The notes beneath the pieces are model-generated. The model did no database searches. It was not told the DNA's origin and saw nothing but the letters and a program-made list of their open reading frames with translations. The position numbers and the translations under genes were made by a program. 64,000 nucleotides of DNA from Gorsachius magnificus (lineage: Eukaryota > Chordata > Aves > Pelecaniformes > Ardeidae), in assembly GCA_034008185.1 (NCBI GenBank), contig CM067084.1, positions 19,992,885 through 20,056,884 of the forward strand. Direction: 5' to 3'. How positions within the stretch are numbered: the first letter of the stretch is position 1; each line of letters starts with the position of its first letter. Of the stretch, positions 1 to 12,100 are shown one piece after another.

Positions 1-1950
1 AAAATGCTAGTTGCATCTTAAAAGTACAGAACAACGTCTCTCTGAAGCCTGAACACCAGTTGCAACGAAAATTTTCTTCATAGTGGGAAAGATGGCATGA
101 AAAATTTGCTGAAGCTTCAAAGGAATCACATAATGACAGCCTAGTGTTTTATTTGTCACATCACCAACAAGTAAGTCAGGAGATTTAAGGTAGACATTTT
201 CAAGCCTGAGGTGAAGACTTATTTCACATTTGGTACCTAAGGAGACCTGCCCAATTTTAAGCAGTGTCTGTAAAGGCTCATACTATAGTAATACAAAAAT
301 GGTTGTTCCAACTGCTAAGGATCTCCAAGACCAAAGTCACTTCTGTATCTGAGTAATAACAGCTAATTAAATGAATACCATGAAATAACTAGTGAAAGAT
401 GGAAAGTAAAGGAGCCTTATGTAAATTCTGTCAGTTAGCCTTTGGGTTGCTGACTGACTCTAGAGGAAAAAAAAAAATAATTAAAAAAAACTGGGCACGC
501 TGAGGAACTGGAAGACCCTGCGGTCCCTTTAGACTCATATGAGAGGAAACTGATTAAGCCCAACTCTAATGGTCTTTCATTTTTTGGAGATTATCATGAA
601 CGCAGACATAATGAGAGAGCTGATGGACTACATGAACAGCTAAAGATGACCTCCTTTACTGCCTCATTTCCTTCTCCAATCAATTTTTGGGTATCTGTTG
701 AGAAAAAGATCAGAAGAGGCCAAGGGGGATGTTGGCTGATCCAACAGATCTATACCTTTTCAAGCAAGTAACTCTCCCTCCTGTATTATAAGTCCTTCAT
801 CACATGCCTACACGCACATACCAGCTTTACTATGGGAAAGGAAGTGGGAAGACTTGGAGAATTGCTTATAAGATGACTGGCTCTGGTTTAGGTGGCCTTC
901 ACATTTTTCTTTTCTACACTGGTTTGGGGAAAAAGCTTCCAGCTGATCTTAACCATATAAAGAGAAAAAACTAGAAAACCCTTAAAGTTAACCACATTAA
1001 GTACTGATTTCTTAGTATTTGAAACAGAATATTTTAGCCTAGGCTTTTTTTTAATTTTAATCACTATTTTTAGGAAACATTAAGAAAAAAATGCATCATT
1101 TCGAATAATAAATCCCCTTTGTGACTAATGTCACCACCTCAATTGACAATGCAAAATCTCCAAACATGCAAGAGAAAAATACTGGAGAAAAAAAAAAAAC
1201 AAACTAAAAAGCATAGAAGACACTTGTATAAACCAGAAATATGTTCATTGCCTGCTGCGGTCCTTCAAGTCCATGAAGCTAACAAAGAAAGCAGCAAAGT
1301 GAAGCTCAACCTCCTCCCTCCCCCCCATTTTTCAGTCATTGTAGTTTAAGGGCTAAAAAATGAAATTAAGAATGTTTATTAGTGAAAACATTCAATTTTT
1401 ACTTCACTACAGCTCTCATGAAATCCCTTGCAAAAGTCCCATTAGCTTGAAAGATTGCCTCCCGTCATTATATAGGCACACTGGATCCAGCTTTTCCACA
1501 AAGAGAATACATGGCTGGGGTCTTGTTTTACATTAGGTTTCAACTCACTAGGCAAAAGTTTACAATATAAATAAATTGCTATGCAATTCAATCCATGTAA
1601 TTATAATACATATTTGTTTGTTAAAGAATTATCATATCTATCTCAATTATACCTATTACATGCACACAAATTATACATAAACCCCAGGTAGTAAAATGAT
1701 TTTTTTCATACTCTGCTAACTTGAGTGCAAATGGCCATGAAATACCTCAAAACTCCTTCAAGTCTAAGATTTTTACTGCTCTCTCGTCATATTTATTCTT
1801 TCATTATCTACTCTAAAATTTACAGCACAGCAGCCCACATCTGTCACAGGAGTCAGCCGGAGCACTATTCCTCCCTAGAGATGGAAAAATGTAATAACCC
1901 AGACAACGCACGCTAGGAACAGCGGCCTCTCCTCTCACCAACTAATTGCC

Positions 1951-1975
1951 TTTTTTTTTTTTTTTTTTTTTTTTT
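1951..1975. repeat. Poly(T) tract, T25
   Basis: Uninterrupted run of 25 T. On the minus strand it is an A25 tail about 300 nt past the 199-codon frame, but no AATAAA immediately precedes it, so a retrocopy tail is unproven. Confidence 0.95.
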
Positions 1976-2114
1976 CCTCTCCCTCAAAATGGAACAATGC
2001 TTGCTGAAACCACAGCCACACAGAGCAAGGACTCTGAAAGTTATTCCTAGGCTCGTAACTGCAGAATAGATTAGCGGACCCAAACTCACCAAGAGTGATA
2101 AGGTAGTGCACAGG

Positions 2115-2640
2115 ACTTGGCCAAAACCGCGGGGCGGGCGGGCGGGAGTTCAGTAGGTCCTAGTTTACCTCAGCCATTTCAGACTTCCTTGCATTAACCC
2201 AGAGCCCTGCACTGCAGAGGCCGAGACAATCAGAAACGCTGACAATCTTAAGGTAAAACCTCTTTATTTTGCGTACAGTGGCTTAGGGGCTTTGCTGCAC
2301 AGACTCTCTGGCTTGCGAGATAAAGGTTTGGGCTCGCTCAGGAAGGCTTTCTGGAAGGTGGGCCTTTCTTCTAAGAGTTACCGTATCAGACTCGTGAGAA
2401 AACAAAGTTGACATCTTAAAAATTTCCAAGCCATACACACATCCTGGGAGGGTCTCGGAAAGGATGTTCCCGGTTTCCTGTACCGCCGGGAGCATGCGGG
2501 CGGGCACCAGAGGGCACGCAGGGCCGGCGGGAAGCCAGCGGGCTGAGCACGGGATAAGGCAAAGAAAGGCTGGCAAAGGAAAGAGCTGAGCCCACACAAC
2601 AACGCCTTCCCAAAACAGGGAGGGGGAATAACACGCCTTC
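2115..2640. promoter_or_regulatory. GC/CpG-rich patch with clustered GC boxes inside the intron
   Basis: GC and CpG content rise sharply against the AT-rich surroundings. A run of GC boxes, GGGGCGGGCGGGCGGG, stands at 2131-2146 beside CCGCGG, and CpG-bearing sequence (GCGGGCACC, GGGCCGGCGGG, AGCGGGCTGAGCACGG) fills about 2480-2560. Such patches often mark promoters or enhancers in amniotes. There is no TATA box or known first exon to assign it a direction. It could be an intragenic CpG island, an alternative promoter or a non-coding RNA start. This is inference from composition only. Confidence 0.4.
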
Positions 2641-2882
2641 ACAGGCTTAATTCTCCTCGTGCTCAAAGCAGGATCATCACCTGGTAATATCCGTGACAGG
2701 TACAGGAAGCGTTTAGGAGCATATAGGAACAGGTATATGCTTCCATACAGGAAGTATGAAGTAAGCACGAGAAACGGGAGCGAGCAGCCACACATGAGAA
2801 GCAGCAGAAAACGATTTGCTTTGCCAAACCAACACAAGCGTTGTTCCTGGCAAATGCAAGCCCGCACACAATCTATTAACAT
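2283..2882 (-). other. Unassigned 199-codon open frame in the GC-rich patch
   Basis: This is the longest uninterrupted frame in the window, from an ATG at 2882 to a stop at 2283. Residues about 25-55 are strongly hydrophobic (FLLLLMCGCSLPFLVL...) and would pass as one or two membrane segments. The C-terminal third is Pro/Ser/Arg-rich and low in complexity. A minus-strand AATAAA lies at 2268-2263, within 20 nt of the stop. I do not recognise any family. The elevated GC lowers stop frequency, so a chance frame is the default explanation; a lineage-specific exon or a decayed retrocopy are alternatives. I would not annotate it as a protein without transcript support. Confidence 0.15.
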
Positions 2883-5800
2883 TCAGCATCCCCTTCCTCT
2901 CCAGTCACATTACAGAGTTAAGTCACTTTATGAACTCATTTCCTAAAATGTTGTTACTCTTATTTAAGGACCTTACCAATTGGCACCTGAAATATTTTTG
3001 AGACTTGGGTGGGGTGAAGACAAAGGATTTTTAATTTTATTTCAGTAAGTACTTCTTACCCTAAAAGAAATTCTTTCATGTGCAACGTTTGACAAACAAA
3101 TTTAGTTACAGCATTAATATTTAAAAGTAAATATTCTCAGCTCGATGCTGAAAGCATCAGAAGATTCAGCTTCATGATTTATTCAAAAAGAATCTTAAAA
3201 GGCCACGGACGTATTTTCACTGCAAACAGCTGCTCTTAAGGCTACAGAACTAAAACTTACTAGGATGCAAAACTTGACATATTATTAACTCATATTTTAA
3301 CAGTAAAGATCTAATTAAGAGAATAAGTGAAAAAAAACCCACATTTATATATCAATTGAAAGGTAAGATGGCAATCTTTCTAAATAATTCCTTTCTACTT
3401 AGGCATAATGAACAGAAGTCCATTCTACTGAACAGAAAAAATCGGAAAAAATTTGCCTAAGACCCATTAAAACTGAAGTGAAAAAATAGTAAAATTTGGT
3501 TATGGTTTACTGTTTTTGAATAAATGCTTGGGAAAGAATTAAAAGGCAAATAATTGATAGAGAAAGACTGATCCAGTCTCCGTTTCAAAAAGTATTTCGG
3601 TTTATTTAATCCTTGACCCTAGAGAACTGAAGTTACAACCATTTTATTTTGTTGTGGCTTTTTTTTGGCAGTACTTTAACCTAATTTAACATTGCTACAT
3701 TAGTCTCCTTTACAACTGAAACTGAGGTAAGAAATTAATGATTTAACACAATATAAAAAAAATCACTAAATCAAACAATATTTGGTACCATAAAGTTAAA
3801 TTCAATAATTTAAGAACCTTAAGTTTATCGGCTTCCACACCTGAACTTATCATTTTTTTAAGAAATGTTTTGTCGAGTAGGTCTATTAACACAAAAATAT
3901 GAGGCTACATTCCACAATACATGCTCATATTTCTCAGTGTTAATAAAGACATAGGGCATTTTAATAATTACTGTGACATTGTACAATTACACAGTTCTCA
4001 ATACATCTGTGCCAAGACATCTTTAAATGAGCTATTAACTGTAGATTTATTTAAGAAACCAGGTATTTTTTAAGATCACCAAGAATGACAAGGTATCCTC
4101 AATTATTTTTTTAAATTAAATTGAAAGAAGTATTTTAAAAAGCAAATGTTCCCCATGTAAACACAAAACCATTAACTCTCTTCAAACACCAACCATCCTG
4201 TCGATTCCATTATTGCATACAAAACTTATTACGGGGTTGGTGAAGGCAGTGATGTGTTTCTCTGAAGCTTCTGTACAGTATATTTTTTTTTTTTTTTTTA
4301 GTTTCCCAGAAATTCAGTGACCTTTTCACAGTTGCAAAAGTTTGCTGAAATTCTGCAAAAATTTACTTCCAACTTATCTAAAGTGTAAGTAACTGTACGA
4401 CTATAACTAAATACCACCTACAACTATGTCTCTAGAGATACTCGATATTTTTATGTTAAAATGTAAAATCTTTGGAATGAAAAGTATGAAAATCTATAGA
4501 AGACTCGAAGAACAAAGCTGATTTTCCATCTTCTTCACCCTCACGGTATAAACCTAAATCCTGCCTCAAAGTAATCCTCCCTCAGAAGAAATTCTGACAA
4601 ACATACTTGACTGGCATGTGCTATGCCTAAGTGTTCAGTTACTTGGAAATTTTTCACAAAAATAAACCTTTGCATTATTGCAATTACTATCTAAATTGAA
4701 CCGGGACCTTTTTATAGCCTATCTTCTCCCACAGAAAAGCTTATTCACCTGAAGCAGACTACATGCTACATCTATGCTCACAACTGAACTTGCATGTTTT
4801 TGTACAGATGATGATTTTCCCATTGTTTAAATGGCTACATTTGCATTTTTAAAAGCATCCCAAACAAACTAGTAAACAGTACTTCACATAGAACTGGTCT
4901 TGTTAAATTTTTTGCTATTGTTTTGATAGAACAACGTATTAATTAGATTTGACTCTTTTTTTCCAGAATAACAGATTGCTATATTTTGTCAGAAGGACAA
5001 ATTCCCCTCTGAGACTGCAAGAACTGTAAACATCAAATGAAGGATCTAGACCTTTTATTTCAGAATTTTTTTTTTATTTTTATTTAGAGGAGGCATGCAC
5101 CCACCAAAGTGTTCTAGGGACCCTCTGGATCAGTTTCACCGTAAATCTCTCCAAACTCAAGCTGCTCCAAATGAAGAGCACAGATCTTTATGACAAGGAC
5201 CGCCCCCAGAAGTACAACACTTTACAAAGTCTCACCAGTTCAACCTCTCCATCTTTCCCAGGACAGCCAGAGGAGAAAGCACTACTGAGATGCTGGCACC
5301 AGGTCTCTACAGAGTAGGGAAACTGGAACGTGCCCCTCAAGCCAGGCCAGTACAGGCTGCTCGCTGCATATTTCTTTCTCCCTACCACTAAATATGTTCT
5401 GGAGTTTGAAGCCAATAACCTTGAAGAACTGTGAAATACAGCATGAAGAAGAAAAATCCCTCACATTACAAGGTCCTAAATCTACAGTTTTGAAATTATG
5501 ATCCAGCTTTTGATTATACCGCCCAGCTCACGGGCACTTTTCGTCAGCAGATCTGAGAGTCTAGTCTTCTAGCGCTAAATGTCACAGCTGTTGTTTTACA
5601 CATGGCAAATCGGACAGACAGAAAGACAAGGTGAAGCGCTGGGGTCAGGAACAAAATCCTTTTACCTCTGCTGGAGAGGCCACACTGGCTTTCCATGCTG
5701 CAGTTCAGGACCACTCCCTCCCCCAAAATCACAAATTACAAGCAAAATTAACAAAGCACAATCCTGAAATGTTGCCAAACACTACGCCTCTACATTGCTG

Positions 5801-6064
5801 ACTCGGATCCTGACAAACTAAGGCAACACACCTCACGTCGCTGTGCTCCAGATGACTCGCTGAGCTTTCACAAACCTCAGATCTAATATGTGGCGGATAA
5901 ACCCCTGAAATTATTGCAATTCAAAGAAAAATTAGCGTTTTGAAATCTATCAAGTGCTGCTTCAGACAAAACCGGACAATCCGCAATAGCACAGGCGTTT
6001 CGCTATTAACGTCAAAACTGTTGGCACTTGCACCTCCTCCCATCAGCATCCATTCCAGTCTTAC

Positions 6065-6196
6065 CTGGTAGATATCAGAAAGGCTGCTGCTTCCTGAATC
6101 ACTAGTGATGCTACATCCTGAGTGACTAGATGAAACGTGGGTCACCTGTGGGTGGAGACTGTCAGTAAGGTGCAGCTTTGTGAAATCTGCAGGAAG
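6065..6196 (-). CDS. RAPGEF2: RAPGEF2 shared coding exon [10 protein letters not shown]...SLSDIYQ
   Basis: This exon is 132 bp and 44 codons, in phase 0. It reads [17 protein letters not shown], then [12 protein letters not shown], then [15 protein letters not shown]. The acceptor is CCACCTATAG and the donor is GTAAGA. The match to RAPGEF2 is essentially complete by recall. It is the first exon common to the long and short isoforms, placed just before the acidic stretch and second cNMP-binding-like domain. The Ser-rich [10 protein letters not shown] run is a plausible phosphorylation region; a DSGxxS degron is known for this protein elsewhere, and I do not claim that this is that site. The next exon, expected to start ATESE, was not found between here and position 1, so it lies beyond the left edge. 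Confidence 0.97.
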
Positions 6197-9100
6197 CTAT
6201 AGGTGGAGCAGAAAAAGCATCATTACAATTTGAGGTAGATACAGAGCAAAATGAATTCAAATCACTTATGTCACACTTTACTCTCTGCCAGTACCAAGCG
6301 TATTGAGAAAACCATTAGGGCTTGAGAATGCAGCACAAAAGTTTGAGTTTGGCAGGTTTTTTAATTCATGCAGAGCTTGGCAAAATACCACCAAACCACT
6401 GCAAATAAAAGATTTTTAAAAAGCATATCTGAGGACAAACACCAGTGAAGTGATAACCCTTATGCCAAAACTCTTCTTTATCTTGCTATCTTTGGCTAGA
6501 ATTAAAGCGCATATGAATATTGTGCTAGCTTCAATAGCAATGATTTCCTGTAGAATGGGGCTTAACAGCGAGTAAAGTCACATATTAAAAAAAAAAAAGC
6601 AAAAAAAACTGCAAACAAACCAAAAAACAAGCACTGCTCTGGATTTGGCTAACTCTTTTGCTTCTGAAGCTGACAAAGTACATTAGAGACAAGTAAAATC
6701 CAAGCGACTGAGCTATCTGTTATACTTTGACTCAAATAATATGAAGGCATATAGGAAATGCAGGAAGACTGACACAACTGCAAAGAGCTATAATCCTGAA
6801 ATGAGCTTGCTCGTACACAGTGCTGAAGAATGAATCAAGACAGTATATTTGATCATTTAACAATCATTCACCAAGATTTGTGATGTGTATCGTTACTATT
6901 GCTTTATGCACACAGCTCCCATGAAAATCTTGCCAGGCTGCCTTTGATAAAGGAAAATATTTGCGGTCTGAAGAAATATTTAAATGCTATTTCAGGGGCA
7001 AATTACTCCGCTCCCCAAGAAGCTTGCATCTCACCACTAGTTAATAAAAGTATGTTAATGTATCAATTTTGGTATGCAACATGTGCTTCAATACTCTAAA
7101 AAAAACTTTGCTCATCAATTTTTCTTCTTTGTTTGTTGGTTTCAACTCTGACAAGGCAGATACTCTCTGTGGAAGTGTGTTTGTACCAAGAATGTCATAC
7201 AGAGTGTGTCCATCCATGTCAGTTATGAATGCTACCGTGGCGCTATTACCGTGCTCCCTGGATAGGAAGGAAAATAAGAGCTCTCTCAGCCTTAAGATAT
7301 AATAGGTTGATCAGTATAAAAGGTTATGAAGAGTCATCTGCAAGTCACAGAAGCGTGACTGAGAAAATTATTAGTTCTACACAGTTAAAGGTACTGCTGC
7401 TTGCCTGCTTTAAGTCTGTTTACAGACCATGCCCTGAAAGAACTATGGCTTTAGGATTTGTGGTGAAAGCACAGACAACTGGAAACCTCAGTCTTATGTA
7501 GACTGACTGGTATTTCTTATTCTAATATACCTGAAAGGGATTTCTTCCTTATCACAGCATGACTGCATCAGTGATAGCAAAAATGGCTGCATTTTAAACA
7601 ATTCTTTCTTAATTTTTTACCTGAAAGAGGGGCTATAAACAGGAACCAGACATTAATAATCTTAAAAAGCTTCAGTAAGCCCAGAGCTAGAGTTGATCTT
7701 CATATACCAATCAACAAAGAAAGGGCAATTAACAAAAGCAATACTCTAATACATACAGCCCTGGACGCTGCCTCCAGAAAAATCTAATTATGCTCACCAC
7801 TGTTGATTATATACCAGAAGGAGAAAATACAGTATGAAGGAGTGCATTACTTATAGTATCTGCTATTTCTGCTACTTCTCTTTTCAATCTGTAAGTTTGA
7901 ATTAGCACAAAACTGAGCAGTATTCTCTGATATTCAGGCCATTATATCCACATTTTACCATGATTTGAGCCATTCTACAAACAAGTATACATTCCATAGG
8001 TAGAATGTATAGTAAATGAATCACCACAGCTTTTGCAATGTGTTGATACGTACTCCTAAAAGTACAATCTCTCAGAACTGAAGTAGTCCAGGTTTATTTC
8101 CAAGTAGAAACCTTACATATTATTTTGAGATACATGCATAAATCATCTAAGATTTGCACATTTAATAACCCAAAGATACAATATATTGAGAGCTTTACAT
8201 TTTATAAAGTAATAACCATTTCAATCACAAGTAAATATTAACTCCATAGGGAGGTGCATACCAACACAGTCTTGAGCACAGCCAAACATGTTCAATTTTT
8301 CATACTGCCCTTCAAATATCTCCGTGTCATTAAAAACCTTAAAAAATCCTTCATGTTAAAAAATGAAATCAAGCTATGTTTAATATAATGACTGCACTTA
8401 AGTGTTTTAAATGAACAGCAAGGATTTATGTTTTTTTACTACACAGGCAATGGGAAGAGGCAGGAGATTCCACAATAACTGATGAAACACATGGCAAATA
8501 AAAGCAAGCCTTCTGAATTTTTTTGACTGCAGACAATCAGCTGCATGTTTGGTGATTACTGGTTTCAGAATAACTCCTCAAGTCAAAGCCGTGCTGCACC
8601 GGCTGGAACCACTAAGAGGTGACAGCAGAAGATCAGAAGCAGGCATTTTACTTAGGGCAACCTAACTAGTCACTTTGATCCTAATCAAGTCGGACTATTC
8701 ACAAGCAGAAAGCACATGCTCACATCTTTGCAGAATACTACATCTCTGTGCTACATGCCTGAAAGCAGCATCCACTTCAACTGCCCTACCCCAAATAGGA
8801 AGGTGAGAAGTTGTGCGAGGAGGGAAAAAAAAAAACAACACACAAACCAAAAAAACCAAAAATTAAAATTAAATAAGCTGGAATATTTCAATTGTGAGCT
8901 CAACGAAAAGGGCATGTGAGAAATACATGCATTTCTATCTTAGTCACATACTGCTATTGAAAATATTTAGTGTATGGAGTTGTACATAAAGGGGAAAAAT
9001 GTAAAGCACTGATGACAGTGAAAACCTGCATGTGCTTAAGTCCTCTGTGTAGGAGGCTACACTTGTGGAGCACAAACAAGAATAAAATGCAATGTTCAAC

Positions 9101-12100
9101 AACCTCAGTAGTGCCAGCAACCAGCACAAAGCTGTCTGACCCACACCAGAGTATTTACATCTAATTTCTTACTTGCAGTGGAACATGATTAAAAAATAAC
9201 ATCATGAAACTGTGCTATTCTATCCAGTGACAAAATGGCTAGGAACATCAATCTCTGCTTTTGGGAAATGTATGACAATTAACTTCACTACAAGAGGTGT
9301 ATCTGCTGTGCTACCAAGTATCACTTCATTACGAAATTTTTAAGCAGTCTGTGCTTATATTCAGCTATCTTTCCATTCAATAGTTTAGTATTGACTTCAG
9401 TATTTAGTATCACAGTAAAAATAAAAAAAAAGTTTTCTTGGAGTGTTTTAAAGCACGTACAGGCTAGAGCTAGCACATGCTTTATCTTCCTGACCGTGCA
9501 GCAATTTGAGAAAGGTTAAGGATGTACCCTTGGCCTCAGTAACATCACCCATCGCAGACTGAAGATGCCACAAATGGCATCAGAACTGGAGTAATTTTTA
9601 TCATGTTTTCCATTTTCATTACATGATGGCTAGTTTTAAGGAGTCATTCAAAGTAATAAGGTTCAAAAGCAACCTGTATATTTTACATAACAAGCACTTA
9701 TTTTTCTGCAACAGCACTAAACTACAGCTTTGTTGAAGCCAGCAACTACAGTATTTCCTAACTTTATTTCTGAACACTTGGAGTCACAGCATCAGGAGGA
9801 ACTAGCAGACAATGGCAGGGTAATTTAGAAAAATTAATGCATTATTTGTTTTTAAGTAAATATGGTTTTGAAATACATTATATGTACACTTAATTAAATA
9901 ATTAATAGTCATTAAAAGCATCAGATACTGTCCTGATAACCTCTTTTCAGGATAAACTTTGTAAGTAAGCAACATTAAGGCTACATATGAATAGAACTAA
10001 TGAAGTATAACGAGGGACAAAAGTTTTTAATACAAAACATGAACCAATAAAGTAGTTCACACCAAAGCCCTAAACTTAATTTGACAGAGGGCACACCAGT
10101 ATTTTATAAACATACATGTAGCTCTTAATAAAGTGAGCATGTCTGTGTACATACACACATTTAAGTATTTTACACCCATGTATAGAAACCAGAGGAAAAT
10201 CAGTACATGTGGGAACGCCAAGCTTTTACTTCTTGAAAACCCTAAACCAAATGAAAACTTAAACAATTATGTGAAACTACCTTAAGGACAAAGAGGAATC
10301 TCCATTTTGAACTGTACAATACCTTAAAGCTTATCACATCTTCCTATCTTAAAAACAGCATTTTATTACTTCCACCCTCAAACTGAGTCACCGCGTTATG
10401 CATGCAAAGCTAACAATTACTTTGCTCTGTATATGTTCCTCCTATTTTAAGAACATCATGATTTTCTCCTACCCTACAGCGTGCCTTTCTGTAGAACAAA
10501 AGGCAACTTCTATTGCAACTCAAGAAATGATTGGGCTCATCCTACTAATACAGTATTTTTAAAAAAGAATACATTTTTCAGAAACTGGAAGAGAAATTAA
10601 AATCTTCAGTTATAGCATAACAAGTCATGAAAACAGCAAAACATGAGTGAAATGATAGCAAAACCTTTTCTTCATTTAAATAGTATTCCTGTGGTTTTTT
10701 GTTGTGAGGGTTTCCTTGGCTTGTTTGTGTTTTTTTTTAATTTATTTTGTTTTGTTTTTTAAATACATTTGTAAGTGAAAACAAGTATAAATGCAACAAT
10801 GGGAAAGACAGCCACAAGAATGTAATTTTAAAATACAAGAGGAATTCTGTTTGGAGAGCTCCAATATACCACTCATTTTAGAGCAAACTTATCAGTAAGC
10901 ATTTCATGCTTAGGCCGGTCAGCACTTTTTGAAAGATTTATAAAGCCTGCAAAGTGGCTTAAGTACATTTGCAGAAAGACGGAATTTAAGAGAGCAAAGG
11001 TGTAACATATCTGTTACGCAATTCCCAACGAATGATACAGGTAATTAAGTGCCACTGAGACAGGCCAAGTACAGTAGACACAAGACAACAGAAAATAATC
11101 ACCTTTATAACCTCTATTTCCACTTTCTGAAATTAAAGAAACACAATCAAACACCAATTCTTTAGCCTCTAAACACATGCATCTGAGGGCTTCCTCTGTA
11201 GTACCTCTTTATTATAAAACAATAAAAGCCACCATAAGACAAAAAATATTTTGTTGTTTACCTCTTCTACACATGACACACTTAGTCCTACAAATCCAAA
11301 TAAGTAAATTACAAAGTTATTTTGGTCTTCTATATCTCTTCTTAAAGGAAGAGCAACTGCAGCCAAACAAAATAAATACTATGCCTTAGTCTTTCCCATT
11401 TTTTTTCCCCACAAAGATAGAAATTTTTAAATGTTTATTGCACTACAAGAGTGTAGATCACCAACCCAGTATTCTTCAGTGTCCTATCAATTCAGTAACA
11501 TTTTATTTCACTATTTTACATAAATGTTCATTTTTATATTAAATGTTTGTAAGGCTGTTGTACGCTTTTTAAGGATATACCCAGATTTGTGATATTTACT
11601 GACTGAAGGAAGAAATACTTTGAATAATGGTAGGTATTCATCAACATGCTATTTCAACATAGTTCTTTCACTAACCAAGAGAGACATCAAGGAAAACATT
11701 TTTATGGTTCAGTGATTTAAAACACAGCAGTCAATGTAAGTAATTACAGAATAATAAAGTAATTTCTATTGATTCTGTCTACAGACATGATGCAGGCTGA
11801 CATGTCAAGCTCAGAGTTAAATTTAAAATAAAAGTTTAAACTATATACAGGTCTAATTAGGATGCAATTCCCATGGAAGCAGGATTTCCTTGTACTTAGG
11901 GGTGGGATGGAAAACATTAAGTTTCTATGTGTTCTCTTTGAAAACTTCAGCAAGAGTTAAATAAAAGCCTTCTGGCTTGAATTATGTCTTCTGTATGTCA
12001 TTCACTTTATACAATAGTATCTCATCTACTTTGAATCTCCAAATTTTCCTCAAATAGACACCTTTATGTGAAGCTGTGGCTCAAACTCCATGAAGACCTA

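Larger units (their letters stand above)
1..6064 (-). other. RAPGEF2: RAPGEF2 intron (3' of the shared exon), partial
   Basis: This is AT-rich intronic DNA with no splice-flanked open frame matching the following RAPGEF2 exon, which should begin ATESE and carry a long acidic run. It includes a T25 tract at 1951-1975, a GC/CpG-rich patch at about 2115-2640, and a T17 tract at 4283-4299. Apart from the GC-rich patch I see nothing distinctive. Confidence 0.85.

Noticed and set aside
601..650. Plus-strand stretch reading like a charged peptide (DYHERRHNERADG)
   Set aside because: Very short, stops close by on both sides, no splice context and no family.
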